Source of the DNA: Paludibacteraceae bacterium
GTDB lineage: Bacteria > Bacteroidota > Bacteroidia > Bacteroidales > Paludibacteraceae
Assembly: GCA_017444615.1 (NCBI GenBank)
Contig: JAFSWF010000071.1
Span: 1 to 64,000 of the forward strand
Direction of reading: 5' to 3'
Length of the DNA stretch: 64,000 nt
The translations under genes and the position numbers were made by a program. The notes below the pieces were generated by a model. That model searched no databases and was not told where the DNA came from. It was given only the letters and a program-made list of their open reading frames with translations. Shown piece by piece: positions 35,632-45,062 of this stretch (position 1 is its first letter; each line of letters opens with the position of its first letter).

Positions 35632-35647
35632 TGTTCCACGTGAAACA
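35632..35647. other. parS: parS-like chromosome centromere site
   Basis: TGTTCCACGTGAAACA matches the bacterial ParB-binding consensus TGTTnCACGTGAAACA at every fixed position. It is intergenic, between apt and mnmG. parS sites cluster near the replication origin in most bacteria, so this segment may be origin-proximal. Confidence 0.8.
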
Positions 35648-35654
35648 TTCTTTA

Positions 35655-35674
35655 TTAGTTTGTTTGCAAACTAA
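35655..35674. repeat. inverted repeat next to the parS-like site
   Basis: TTAGTTTG and CAAACTAA, 8 bp each, with a 4-nt loop. No U-run follows on either strand. Could be a hairpin at the mnmG-apt junction or a protein site. Confidence 0.5.
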
Positions 35675-35682
35675 AATCATCC

Positions 35683-35718
35683 TTTGTACATCGTACATTA
35701 TCCCTTTGTACATCGTTC
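35683..35718. repeat. TTTGTAC/ATCGTAC heptad array at the mnmG 3' end
   Basis: TTTGTAC, ATCGTAC, ATTATCC, CTTTGTAC, ATCGTTC; ends right at the mnmG stop codon. Confidence 0.75.
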
Positions 35719-37584
35719 TTATCTTCCCATTAGTATCAGCAACACGCTAATATCATTTGGACTAACGCCCGGGATACGTTGCGCTTCGCCAATAGATTGC
35801 GGACGAATACGGCTTAGTTTTTGTCTTGCTTCGGTACTCAAACTTTGTATTTCGTCATAATTAAAACTATCCGGAATACGTATTTGGTCCAATCGTTGCA
35901 GTTTAGCGGCCTCTACTTGTTCGCGTTTTATATAACCGGCGTACTTAATTTGTATCTCACAACTCTCCACCACTTCTTCGGAAAGATGGGTTAGTTGTGC
36001 TTTTAATGAAGGCAGCACTTCTGCTAACCCACCAATAGTTACTTGTGGACGAAGAATCAAATCGCTTAGTTTGCTTCCTTCATGAAGCGCGCTACTACCG
36101 ATACTTTCCAACCAACCGTCAATCTCTCCTTTATGAACAATTGTTTGACGCAAATAGCTGATAAATTCCTCACAGGCGTCTTGTTTAGTTTTCCACCCGT
36201 CGTAGCGTGCTCTATCGGCTAACCCCATCTCATAACTGCGTTCGGTTAATCGCTCGTCCGCATTATCCTGCCGCAACAAGATACGGTATTCCGCGCGGGA
36301 AGTGAACATACGATACGGCTCATCTACGCCCTTATTAACCAAATCATCAATCAGCACGCCAATATAACTCTCGTCTCTTCCCATGGTAAAAGGTGCTCCT
36401 CCGTGAACGTTGATATGTGCGTTCACACCGGCCACTAACCCTTGTCCAGCCGCTTCTTCATAACCGGTGGTGCCGTTGATCTGCCCGGCAAAGAAGAGAT
36501 TTTGGATCCGTTTGGTCTCTAAAGTGTGATGCAGTTGTGTCGGATCAAAGAAATCATATTCAATGGCATACCCGGGGCGATACAACACAATATCTTCCAA
36601 TCCTTTGACTGTCCTCAATCCCGCTAACTGAACCTGCCATGGCAGACTACTGGAAAAACCATTCACATAATATTCATTACTATCCACGCCTTCGGGTTCC
36701 AGGAATAACTGATGAGCTTCTTTGTCAGCAAACGTAACAATCTTGGTCTCTATACTGGGGCAATAACGCGGACCGATACTTTGTATTTGTCCGTTAAAAA
36801 GGGGCGAATCGGCTAATCCGGCGCGTAAGGCTTCGTGCGTCTTCGGATTGGTGTAGGTGATCCAGCAAGGCATCTGTTTCAGTTCTCTACGAACGCTACT
36901 CAAATACGAGAATTGATGCCAATCTGTATCTCCATTTTGCCGGATCATCTCCTCGAAATGAATAGAACGTGCATCCACACGAGCAGGAGTACCGGTTTTC
37001 ATTCTATCGGCTTGGAACCCCAACTCCACTAACTGTTCAGTCAAACCATATGATGCCGGTTCGGAGGTTCGTCCACCCCGTATTTGTGTCTTGCCGCAAT
37101 GCATCAATCCATTCAAGAAAGTACCATTTGTCAGTACTACGGTGCCTGCAACCATCTCTATGCCTAAAGCCGTCTTTACACCGCAAACCTTATTATCTTT
37201 GATAATAAGACTAACAACAGTGTCTTGCCATATAAAGAGATTATCCGTGTGAGATAACACATCCACCCATGCCTCAATAAAACGCTTACGATCGCTTTGA
37301 CTACGCGGACTCCACATAGCTGCTCCTTTGCTTCTATTGAGCATCCTAAACTGAATAGCCGTCCTATCCGTCACAATACCCATTTGCCCTCCAAGCGCAT
37401 CTATCTCTCTCACAATCTGACCTTTAGCTATTCCTCCAACGGCAGGATTGCAACTCATCTGGGCAATCTTATTCATGTCCATTGTGATGAGTAAGGTCTT
37501 ACTTCCCATCCGCGCCGCTGCACTGGCAGCCTCACAACCGGCGTGTCCTGCTCCTACTACTATGACATCGTATCTAAAATCCAT
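35719..37584 (-). CDS. mnmG: tRNA uridine-34 carboxymethylaminomethylation enzyme MnmG
   Basis: FAD-binding partner of MnmE in making cmnm5U34. Starts DVIVVGAGHAGCEAASAAARMG (FAD site), then NPAVGGIAKGQIVREIDALGG, RGGRTSEPASYGLTEQL, EYDFFDPTQLHHTLETK, GQINGTTGYEEAAGQGL and FTSRAEYRILLRQDNAD. 621 aa, full length. Confidence 0.98.
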   Translation of the reverse strand: MDFRYDVIVVGAGHAGCEAASAAARMGSKTLLITMDMNKIAQMSCNPAVGGIAKGQIVREIDALGGQMGIVTDRTAIQFRMLNRSKGAAMWSPRSQSDRKRFIEAWVDVLSHTDNLFIWQDTVVSLIIKDNKVCGVKTALGIEMVAGTVVLTNGTFLNGLMHCGKTQIRGGRTSEPASYGLTEQLVELGFQADRMKTGTPARVDARSIHFEEMIRQNGDTDWHQFSYLSSVRRELKQMPCWITYTNPKTHEALRAGLADSPLFNGQIQSIGPRYCPSIETKIVTFADKEAHQLFLEPEGVDSNEYYVNGFSSSLPWQVQLAGLRTVKGLEDIVLYRPGYAIEYDFFDPTQLHHTLETKRIQNLFFAGQINGTTGYEEAAGQGLVAGVNAHINVHGGAPFTMGRDESYIGVLIDDLVNKGVDEPYRMFTSRAEYRILLRQDNADERLTERSYEMGLADRARYDGWKTKQDACEEFISYLRQTIVHKGEIDGWLESIGSSALHEGSKLSDLILRPQVTIGGLAEVLPSLKAQLTHLSEEVVESCEIQIKYAGYIKREQVEAAKLQRLDQIRIPDSFNYDEIQSLSTEARQKLSRIRPQSIGEAQRIPGVSPNDISVLLILMGR

Positions 37585-37586
37585 TT

Positions 37587-38042
37587 CTATCTACGTTTGC
37601 TTCCTATTGTTTTATTTCGATGTTCCCATTTCCATTGCCCGTTAAATGAACCCGTGTTCAGTGTTCGGTTAGAGGGATAAAAGGCGTTCTCTAAATGACA
37701 TCGATACGTTATTTCTAATGTCTCCGGGTGAAGGAGCACACCGATGATATCAAATCGCAGCAACTTTTCAGTTTTGCGGTACTTGATATACGCATTGGCA
37801 GCCGCTATCATGCGTTGTTTCTTATGCGCATCCACAAACTCTTCCGGTCGCACATCGCCAAAAGTACTCGTACGTGCTTTCACTTCAGCAAACACTATCT
37901 CATGGCGATTCTCAGCAATCAGGTCCACCTCCAAATGTCCCATACGCCAATTGCGTTCAATCACTTTGAAGCCTTTTTTCTCTAATAGCTTAGCGGCTTC
38001 TTGCTCACCCGCGATTCCTATAGGGTCTGTTACAAATGCCAT
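37587..38042 (-). CDS. yraN: YraN (UPF0102) endonuclease-fold protein
   Basis: About 151 aa. Restriction-like core GEQEAAKLLEKKGF, NWRMGHLEVDLIAENRHEIV and FAEVKART with the D-x-n-E-x-K residues. I chose ATG 38042 (MAFVTDPIGIAGEQ), which overlaps the rodA stop as ATGA; the longer frame to 38111 would overlap rodA by 70 bp. The C-terminal 25 residues are longer than usual and partly low complexity (NGQWKWEHRNK). Function unresolved. Confidence 0.9.
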   Translation of the reverse strand: MAFVTDPIGIAGEQEAAKLLEKKGFKVIERNWRMGHLEVDLIAENRHEIVFAEVKARTSTFGDVRPEEFVDAHKKQRMIAAANAYIKYRKTEKLLRFDIIGVLLHPETLEITYRCHLENAFYPSNRTLNTGSFNGQWKWEHRNKTIGSKRR

Positions 38043-39505
38043 CAGCGTAGTTGTTCTGTGCGCGCTACATCTAACCTCAGTAAGATGAAGAGCAGCAATG
38101 TGAAACCCCATAACGAACTACCGCCATAACTGAAGAACGGTAGTGGAATACCAATCACCGGCAATAATCCCAATACCATACCCACGTTGATCGTTAGGTG
38201 GAATAGAAAAATGCTGGCAACGGAGTAAGCGTATATACGATTGAAGATCGTTCGCTGACGCTCAGCTATCACAATCAGCCGTAGGATGAAAAACAGATAC
38301 GCTAACAGCACAATCACTGACCCCACAAAACCCCATTCTTCGCCTACGGTGCAGAAGATAAAGTCCGTATCTTGTTCCGGCACGAATTGTAATTTCGTCT
38401 GCGTACCATTCAGATAGCCTTTTCCAAAGAGTTGACCGGAACCAATGGCAATACGTGCTTGGTTGACGTTGTAGCCTGCTCCGGCTGGGTCTTCTTTCAT
38501 ACCCAGCAGCACTTCGATACGTATCCGTTGATGCGGTTGGAGCACTTTGGTAAACACAAAATCGCAAGCCTGCGTGTAACCGATGCAGAATAAACTGAAT
38601 AGCGCTACAATCAGTAACTGGTATTTTCGCCAATACAAACTTTCAATCACGGTGTAGATACTCAGCGCCACCACCACACCGATGCTTAACCAATCAAACG
38701 GTACTTGAATCCAAATATTCACCACAAGTCCGATACCGTAAACAAGCATGACACTTCCCGTCAAAATCAGCCATAATAGACCGTTTTTATTTTCCTTGCA
38801 TGTGAAATAAATCTCCACTAATGTCAGCAGAAGCATACATGCCAACACTCCCACACTTCCGCTTCCTAATGGTAACGCCACTGCGCTAAATCGAATACTG
38901 ATAATAAACAACGCCACCGCTGCAACGCCTACCCACAGCACATAACCGCTCATTCCTTGTCGATAGAAAACCAGCAGAAATGCAGCGAAGACCAGCGCCG
39001 AACCGGTCTCTTTCTGAAGCACCATGATGATGAGCGCCGGTACGCCGATGATGGCAAAAGGTACGATCAAATCGCGCCAAGTTCGTATCTTGTACTCGTA
39101 TCGACCCATATATTTGGCAATGGCTAAAGCCACAATACATTTGGCAAACTCAGCCGGTTGCAGACTAACAGGACCTAACGAAATCCAACTCATCGAACCC
39201 TTGATATCATGGGCCAAGAAGGGTGTTGCCAACAGTAGTAATAGCATGGCGCCATAGGCAATATAGGCCAACACATCATACGTTTTGTAATCAATCAGCA
39301 GTAGTACCACCCCTAATACCAGCGAACCCAAAATCCACGTGAATTGTTTGCCGGCGCGGTTGGAAAAATCGAAGATACTGGTTTGGTCAAACGTATAACT
39401 GGCGCCATAGATGTTTAACCATCCAAATAGCACCAAGCCGAGGAAGAGACCTATCGTCGGCCAATCTAAGTTTTGCCATATGTTACCAGTTCTGGACGCT
39501 CTCAT
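38042..39505 (-). CDS. rodA: RodA, SEDS peptidoglycan glycosyltransferase
   Basis: 487 aa multi-pass SEDS protein that polymerizes glycan strands with PBP2 in the elongasome. QLFGKGYLNGTQTKLQFVPE and DTDFIFCTVGEEWGFVG precede the hallmark PFFSYGGSSLWGF. Longer than the E. coli protein by a central hydrophobic block, normal in Bacteroidetes. Overlaps mrdA by 23 bp. Confidence 0.96.
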   Translation of the reverse strand: MRASRTGNIWQNLDWPTIGLFLGLVLFGWLNIYGASYTFDQTSIFDFSNRAGKQFTWILGSLVLGVVLLLIDYKTYDVLAYIAYGAMLLLLLATPFLAHDIKGSMSWISLGPVSLQPAEFAKCIVALAIAKYMGRYEYKIRTWRDLIVPFAIIGVPALIIMVLQKETGSALVFAAFLLVFYRQGMSGYVLWVGVAAVALFIISIRFSAVALPLGSGSVGVLACMLLLTLVEIYFTCKENKNGLLWLILTGSVMLVYGIGLVVNIWIQVPFDWLSIGVVVALSIYTVIESLYWRKYQLLIVALFSLFCIGYTQACDFVFTKVLQPHQRIRIEVLLGMKEDPAGAGYNVNQARIAIGSGQLFGKGYLNGTQTKLQFVPEQDTDFIFCTVGEEWGFVGSVIVLLAYLFFILRLIVIAERQRTIFNRIYAYSVASIFLFHLTINVGMVLGLLPVIGIPLPFFSYGGSSLWGFTLLLFILLRLDVARTEQLR

Positions 39506-41321
39506 TCAAAATACTCTCTCGCATTTTCTTTCGTAATCCCGTTCGTTTGATGCTGCCGGTTAGGTATTGCTCAAAGAGCAAACTGCCCACCGGACATGCC
39601 CAGGTTGCACCAAATCCGGCATTTTCAACCACTACCGCAACGGCAATTTGAGGATTTTCCACCGGCGCAAATCCGATGAAGATAGCATGATCCTTGCCAT
39701 GCGGGTTCTGGGCCGTTCCGGTCTTGCCGGCGCATTCAATGCTGTCAATGGGATACCACCGGCCGGTACCGTATTTCATTACGCGATGCATGCCCTCTTT
39801 CACCTCTGCAAAATGTTTCGTATCAATCGCCAACTCATGTCTGTGCGTACTCATCGAATCATTCTTATTGAGATGCGGTGTGATGAAATAGCCTTCATTA
39901 GCGATAGCGGCTGCCTGATTAGCTAACTGCAACGGAGTCACTAATATCTCGCCCTGCCCGATACTTAGGGAACGAATAGTGATTGCTTTCCACCCTGTTT
40001 TGCCATATATGCGGTCAAAGAGTTTGGTACTCGGCACACTACCTGCCGATTGTTCGCTCAGGTCTGTATCTGTGAACCGTTGACCCAGGCCAAAAGCCAT
40101 CACCGCCTCGCGCCATAGTTCGTAACGATGCCGAAAAGCCTCGTTTTCATCGCCGTATCCATCTTTCTGCAGCAAGTCTCGGAAGGCGCACCAGAAATAG
40201 GGATTGCAACTCTGCTCAATCGCTTCACCCAATGCCACCGGCGAACCGTGATGGTGAGTACATTTGATGGGACTGCTCTGTGGTCCGCTGCAAGGGTATA
40301 ACGTGTTGGGGGTGATGGCTTTTTGCTGCAAACAAACCAGCGCTTGAATGGTCTTAAAGGTTGAACCGGGAGGGTACATAGCTTGCGTAGCACGGTTCAT
40401 CAGCGGTTTGAGCGGATCATTCAATAGGGTGTTGTAGTTCTTGCTTCGCTCTTTGCCTACCAGTACTTTGGGGTTCCATGCCGGACTGGAAGCCAAGGCT
40501 AAGATCTCGCCTGTTTGGGGTTCGATGGCTACTACGCTGCCTATTTTGCCGGTTAATAACTCTTCTGCCAGCAACTGCAGTTGAATGTCCAATGTGGTGT
40601 AGAGGTCGGTACCTGCAACGGCGTTGCGGTCCAACGCACCATCTTGATAACTGCCTTGCATTCGCCCCCGCGAGTCGCGCATCAGCACTTCCACTCCTTT
40701 CTCGCCGCGTAACTGCTGCTCATACGTGCGCTCAAGACCATCACGTCCGGAGTAGTCGCCTCGGGCATAGTAATGATCGCGGTCTATATCGTTTTGGTTC
40801 ACCTCGCCTACTGATCCCAGCACGTGTGCTGCGGCTTTGTAGGTATAGTCTCGCAAAGTGCGTTTCTGGATCTGCACACCGGGGAATAAGAATAATTCCT
40901 CTTGCAGCATTGCAATGTCTTCTTTCTTGAGTTGCGATAGAAACACCTGCGGCGTCCAACGAGAATAACCACGGTTCTTGCGACGGTTCTTAATATCCGC
41001 TATCCGCAAATCAAACTCTTCACGACTGATGTGCATACAGCGGCAGAATTGCGTCGTGTCCCAGTTTGCACCCATCTCACGCATCGTCAGCGTCACTTCA
41101 TAGATAGGCTGATTAAAGACCAATAACTCACCGTTTCGGTCGTATATTAGTCCGCGGGAGGGATAAATAGTCTGCTTAACCAACGCGTTATTATCCGCTT
41201 GACCTTGTGTTGATTGGTCGATGATTTGCAGGTAAAACAACCGAATAATATACACCAATACAATCACAATGGCGATGCCACTGATCACGTACTTGCGACT
41301 ATCATTCGGGTCATTAATCAT
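39483..41321 (-). CDS. mrdA: penicillin-binding protein 2
   Basis: Elongation-specific transpeptidase. One N-terminal membrane helix (residues 11-33), pedestal with YPSRGLIYDRNG, and the three active-site motifs: Ser320-Thr-Phe-Lys323, Ser371-Cys-Asn and Lys533-Thr-Gly-Thr. 612 aa. Overlaps mreD by 4 bp. Confidence 0.97.
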   Translation of the reverse strand: MINDPNDSRKYVISGIAIVIVLVYIIRLFYLQIIDQSTQGQADNNALVKQTIYPSRGLIYDRNGELLVFNQPIYEVTLTMREMGANWDTTQFCRCMHISREEFDLRIADIKNRRKNRGYSRWTPQVFLSQLKKEDIAMLQEELFLFPGVQIQKRTLRDYTYKAAAHVLGSVGEVNQNDIDRDHYYARGDYSGRDGLERTYEQQLRGEKGVEVLMRDSRGRMQGSYQDGALDRNAVAGTDLYTTLDIQLQLLAEELLTGKIGSVVAIEPQTGEILALASSPAWNPKVLVGKERSKNYNTLLNDPLKPLMNRATQAMYPPGSTFKTIQALVCLQQKAITPNTLYPCSGPQSSPIKCTHHHGSPVALGEAIEQSCNPYFWCAFRDLLQKDGYGDENEAFRHRYELWREAVMAFGLGQRFTDTDLSEQSAGSVPSTKLFDRIYGKTGWKAITIRSLSIGQGEILVTPLQLANQAAAIANEGYFITPHLNKNDSMSTHRHELAIDTKHFAEVKEGMHRVMKYGTGRWYPIDSIECAGKTGTAQNPHGKDHAIFIGFAPVENPQIAVAVVVENAGFGATWACPVGSLLFEQYLTGSIKRTGLRKKMRESILNESVQNW

Positions 41322-41812
41322 CGGTCAAACAGTAGATTGTATCCTAAAATCAGCAGAATAGTCAAGGTGCTGCTCACCACCGTCTCTGCCAGTACAAAAC
41401 CTATATGGCTCCAGCTCCATGCAGCCAGCATAAAGATCGCCAAATGGTGAACGAGCACTAAGATAACTGCGTATTTGATAAATGCCTCAAAGCCTATAGT
41501 GCGAACACTAATCTGCTCATTTAGACGGTCTTTTTCGTTGATAAACGCCGCCAGTAGATACGGTCGGATGAACATTACCAAAATACAGCTTGCGGTATGA
41601 ATGCCTAACGAATTGCAGAACATATCCATCACCAATCCCACCGCTGCGCCAATGAACATATCCGCTATATGTGGCAGCGTGATAGGCATCATCAGCAGGC
41701 ATAGCAGGTACACATACGGATGGCAAACACCCCATAACTGCAACTGATTGAAGAGTAGCACTTGCAGGACCATCACGATGATGTAACGTATGAGTTGCTT
41801 AGTCCAATCCAT
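41318..41812 (-). CDS. mreD: rod shape-determining protein MreD
   Basis: 164 aa, about five membrane helices; LLFNQLQLWGVCHPYVYLL and the small-residue helix ADMFIGAAVGLVMDMF fit MreD. Between mreC (14-bp overlap) and mrdA. Confidence 0.9.
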   Translation of the reverse strand: MDWTKQLIRYIIVMVLQVLLFNQLQLWGVCHPYVYLLCLLMMPITLPHIADMFIGAAVGLVMDMFCNSLGIHTASCILVMFIRPYLLAAFINEKDRLNEQISVRTIGFEAFIKYAVILVLVHHLAIFMLAAWSWSHIGFVLAETVVSSTLTILLILGYNLLFDR

Positions 41813-42590
41813 ATTGTAATTCCTCCAATTCGTTTTTAGAGCGGTTTTGTATCACTTCTACGTGCTTTAATCGCTTGAAATCGGTGTTCAATCGTACGCG
41901 TATAGTGTGGTACGAATCACCGGCCTGTAAACGGCTACTTTCTACGATTCCAACGGGTATTCCTTCGGGAAAGACAGGACTCAAACCGCTCGTCACAATC
42001 GTATCACCGGCGTTAATAACCATATGCGCGGCTACATCGGTCAGGTTGGCGTAGCGCGTGTCTTTGCCGTCCCATACGAGCGTAGCGATGTAATCATTCT
42101 TCGTAAACCGGCAACTGATATGTGTGTGCGTGTTGATGATCGGCAGTACGACGCTATAATGAGGGCCTACCGTTCGCACGATGCCGACTACACCCTCCGC
42201 ATTGCGCACGCCTTGACCACGCACAACACTATCTTTGCTGCCGCGATTAATCGTCAGATAATTATGCAACTCATCGGTCGTCATCTGTACCACTTGAGCC
42301 GGCATATAATGCACGTTAGGGGCTATTTCTCCCGATTTCATCGACTCTATCTGATTGCGTAGCACTGCGTTTTCTGCCGCCAATTGTTCATTCGTCTGAC
42401 GCAAGGAGAAGTAACCGCGCACCTCACTCTCCTGCTCGTATTGCCACGCAATGAACGCATTGGCACTACTCAACACATGACTGCGAGGAGCTGCGTTATG
42501 GTACACAATCAGTAAAAACGCAGCAACTTCCAGTATCAAGAAGACAAGGAAGTTGCTATACCGCTGCAGTATTTTAAGCAATGTCTGCAT
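41799..42590 (-). CDS. mreC: rod shape-determining protein MreC
   Basis: 263 aa periplasmic scaffold with one N-terminal membrane helix, a coiled-coil (residues about 60-90, RQTNEQLAAENAVLRNQIE) and two beta domains marked by YLTINRGSKDSVVRGQGV and IVTSGLSPVFPEGIPVGIV. Confidence 0.95.
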   Translation of the reverse strand: MQTLLKILQRYSNFLVFLILEVAAFLLIVYHNAAPRSHVLSSANAFIAWQYEQESEVRGYFSLRQTNEQLAAENAVLRNQIESMKSGEIAPNVHYMPAQVVQMTTDELHNYLTINRGSKDSVVRGQGVRNAEGVVGIVRTVGPHYSVVLPIINTHTHISCRFTKNDYIATLVWDGKDTRYANLTDVAAHMVINAGDTIVTSGLSPVFPEGIPVGIVESSRLQAGDSYHTIRVRLNTDFKRLKHVEVIQNRSKNELEELQYGLD

Positions 42591-42598
42591 AAATAGAA

Positions 42599-42626
42599 TT
42601 TACAATGTACAATTTACAATGTACAA
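42599..42626. repeat. four-copy TTTACAA/TGTACAA array in the mreB-mreC gap
   Basis: TTTACAA, TGTACAA, TTTACAA, TGTACAA; intergenic, same unit type as the signal-peptide repeats. Confidence 0.88.
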
Positions 42627-42703
42627 AGGGCTGACGGGGTTTGGTACAAACTCATTGAATCCGAACTGACACCCAACGTTGTACAAAAACCACTAGAACG
42701 CTT

Positions 42704-42731
42704 TGTTAATTGTTAATTATTAATTGTTAAT
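42704..42731. repeat. four-copy TGTTAAT array at the mreB 3' end
   Basis: TGTTAAT, TGTTAAT, TATTAAT, TGTTAAT; runs up to the mreB stop. Confidence 0.88.
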
Positions 42732-42735
42732 TTAT

Positions 42736-43755
42736 TTAGCGAATCAAGAAGCCGAAGTTGTTCACGTTCTTCAGTGCTATTCCTGTACCGCGGGCTACAG
42801 CGCGCAACGGATCATCCGCTACGTGGAACGGAATTGTAATCTTATCCGTCAAACGCTTAGCCAAACCATGCAGTAACGCACCACCACCGGCTAGATAAAT
42901 ACCATTTTTCACAATATCCGAATACAACTCAGGCGGCGTGCTCTCCAAGGCCTGCAGAATAGCACCCTCGATCTTCGAAACACTCTTCTCCAAGCAATGC
43001 GAGATCTCCTGATAGCTCACAGGAACAGACATCGGCAACGCTGTCACTTTGTTCGGGCCGACCACGATAAAATCTTCCGGCGCGTCTTCCAGTTCCGGTA
43101 ACGCTGAACCTACTTGAATCTTAATCCGCTCGGCCGTCGGTTCGTCTATACGCAGGTTGTGCATACGACCCATATACTCGATGATATCTTGGTTGAAGTC
43201 ATCTCCGGCTATCTTAATGGACTTGTTGCTCACAATGCCACCCAGCGAGATAACAGCAATCTCCGTCGTACCGCCACCGATATCTACAATCATACAGCCC
43301 TCCGGACTCTCTACATCTATACCTATACCTATCGCTGCGGCCATCGGCTCATAAATCATATAGATATCACGGCCGCCGGCATGCTCCGAACTGTCGCGCA
43401 CCGCACGGATCTCCACCTCCGTTGAACCTGAAGGAATACATACCACCATGCGAATCGACGGAGTGAATAAACGACTCTGCTTAGGAATCATCTTAATCAT
43501 ACCGCGAATCATCATCTCGCATGCGTAGAAATCGGCAATCACACCATCGCGCAGCGGTCGAACGGTACGAATCATGTTCCCGCCCTTACCAATCATCTGT
43601 TGCGCTTTGCGGCCTACGGCAACCATCTTGTTGTCCGCCATCGAAATAGCCACTACTGAAGGCTCATCTACCACCACTTTGTCATCACACATGATGATGG
43701 TGTTCGCTGTCCCCAAGTCAATGGCAATCTCTTGAGTAAATGAAAAAAGTCCCAT
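42736..43755 (-). CDS. mreB: rod shape-determining actin-like protein MreB
   Basis: 339 aa. Phosphate loops AIDLGTANTIIM and VDIGGGTTEIAVISLGGIV, adenosine motif YLAGGGALLHGL. Polymerizes on the inner membrane and organizes RodA/PBP2. First gene of mreBCD-mrdA-rodA. Confidence 0.98.
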   Translation of the reverse strand: MGLFSFTQEIAIDLGTANTIIMCDDKVVVDEPSVVAISMADNKMVAVGRKAQQMIGKGGNMIRTVRPLRDGVIADFYACEMMIRGMIKMIPKQSRLFTPSIRMVVCIPSGSTEVEIRAVRDSSEHAGGRDIYMIYEPMAAAIGIGIDVESPEGCMIVDIGGGTTEIAVISLGGIVSNKSIKIAGDDFNQDIIEYMGRMHNLRIDEPTAERIKIQVGSALPELEDAPEDFIVVGPNKVTALPMSVPVSYQEISHCLEKSVSKIEGAILQALESTPPELYSDIVKNGIYLAGGGALLHGLAKRLTDKITIPFHVADDPLRAVARGTGIALKNVNNFGFLIR

Positions 43756-43796
43756 ATATTATTGTTGTTTAAAGTGCCTATTTCGGAAATTACGCG

Positions 43797-43828
43797 CAAA
43801 GGTACACATTTTTTTTGACATGTGCAAA
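43797..43828 (-). promoter_or_regulatory. Bacteroides-type promoter for mreB
   Basis: Minus strand: TTTG, 20-nt spacer, TACCTTTG; full match. Leader about 35 nt. It lies in a 404-bp gap whose other contents are an 11-bp tandem repeat and the end of the fructan operon. Confidence 0.75.
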
Positions 43829-43960
43829 TTTTTATAGAAAAATTTTTTCTTCCATCTATGTCACACGCTTTCGATGCGCCCTTCTTCCCCTCAACTGCCC
43901 CTTAATAATGTCTGCCCTAATACCCAACCAAACTTCTGGAAATATAGAACATTTTCCTTA

Positions 43961-44004
43961 GTCGAAGGCAAGTCGAATGCAAGTCGAAGGCAAAACGAAT
44001 GCAA
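43961..44004. repeat. four-copy 11-bp tandem repeat
   Basis: GTCGAAGGCAA, GTCGAATGCAA, GTCGAAGGCAA, AACGAATGCAA: four contiguous 11-mers that alternate G and T at the seventh position. Intergenic, between the fructan operon end and the mreB promoter. Confidence 0.9.
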
Positions 44005-44092
44005 GCCGTACCTAATTTAGACCCCAAATTGAACATTTAGCGCCCATAATGCCCCTACTAGAAGTCTAGATAATTAGAAAACTAGATGCAAC

Positions 44093-44109
44093 AAAAAAGC
44101 GCAGCGCTT
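44093..44109 (-). terminator. probable terminator of the fructan operon
   Basis: On the minus strand AAGCG-CTG-CGCTT followed by TTTT, 51 bp after the fructokinase stop. Short stem, so only moderately convincing. Confidence 0.4.
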
Positions 44110-44159
44110 CACAGCGACACGCTTCCAATACTAATACCAATCTTTTTTGCTTTGTTGTA

Positions 44160-45062
44160 TTATTTATAGCGGTCCTCAAGGACAGGCATTGCGCCTTTTT
44201 GAGTGCAGACGAAGGCTGAAACAGCTACGGCTTTTTCGTGCGCTTCTCGGATAGGTTTGCCGAGCAGGTATTGTGCCACGAAAGTAGCGGTGAAAGAGTC
44301 GCCTGCACCTACGGTGTCTGCTACAGTCACTTTTGGGGTTGCTACATAACTCTCTTCACTGTGGGTGAATACATACGAGCATTTATCACCACAAGTGAGG
44401 ATGAGCATCTGCAGGTCATATTTAGCGATCAGTTCGCGGCAGACAACACGTGTTTTTTCTTCGTCCGTAGCAATAAGTTTCTCCGGATTAGACGGAACTC
44501 CTAAGAGTATCGTTGCTACTACGTCGAGTTCCTCATCGTTGATTTTGAGCACGTTTGCACGGCTGAGCGAATCGGCGATGATCTCTGCGGTGAACCAATG
44601 TTGACGGAGGTTGATATCAAAAACACGTAGAGCATCTGCAGGGGCTGCATCGAGAAACGCCTGAATAGTCTTACGGCTGGTTTCGGAGCGTTGAGCGAGC
44701 GAACCAAAGCAGATAGCTTGCGCGTTCTTAGCCACCGAAAGCATTTCATCAGTGAGGGGAATATTATCCCACGCCACACCCAAACAGATGTCGTATTGCG
44801 GCACACCCTTGTCGTCAAGAGTGACCTGAACCGTGCCGGTAGGTTGTTCTACAACCGGCAGAATATGATTGAGTCCAACTGCATTGAACTTCTCAACAAT
44901 CTCTTTTCCCAACTCATCATCCCCGATAGCAGAGATGGCACATCCGTTGAGTCCGAACTGCGATACATGGTAGGCAAAATTAGCGGGTGCACCACCCAGT
45001 TTGCGCCCCTCCGGCAGGCAGTCAAACAACGCCTCACCGATTCCGATTACGTATTTACTCAT
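44160..45062 (-). CDS. fructokinase (PfkB/ribokinase family)
   Basis: 300 aa. KLGGAPANFAYHVSQFG (sugar site), FDINLRQHW, and TVGAGDSFTATF with the catalytic base Asp255. As last gene of the fructan locus it would make fructose 6-phosphate from imported fructose. Overlaps the MFS gene by 4 bp. Confidence 0.93.
   Translation of the reverse strand: MSKYVIGIGEALFDCLPEGRKLGGAPANFAYHVSQFGLNGCAISAIGDDELGKEIVEKFNAVGLNHILPVVEQPTGTVQVTLDDKGVPQYDICLGVAWDNIPLTDEMLSVAKNAQAICFGSLAQRSETSRKTIQAFLDAAPADALRVFDINLRQHWFTAEIIADSLSRANVLKINDEELDVVATILLGVPSNPEKLIATDEEKTRVVCRELIAKYDLQMLILTCGDKCSYVFTHSEESYVATPKVTVADTVGAGDSFTATFVAQYLLGKPIREAHEKAVAVSAFVCTQKGAMPVLEDRYK

Noticed and set aside
43829..44159. Non-coding RNA in the gap between the fructan operon and mreB
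   Set aside because: No promoter of the consensus type pointing into it and no extended pairing; only the 11-bp repeat and a weak terminator.
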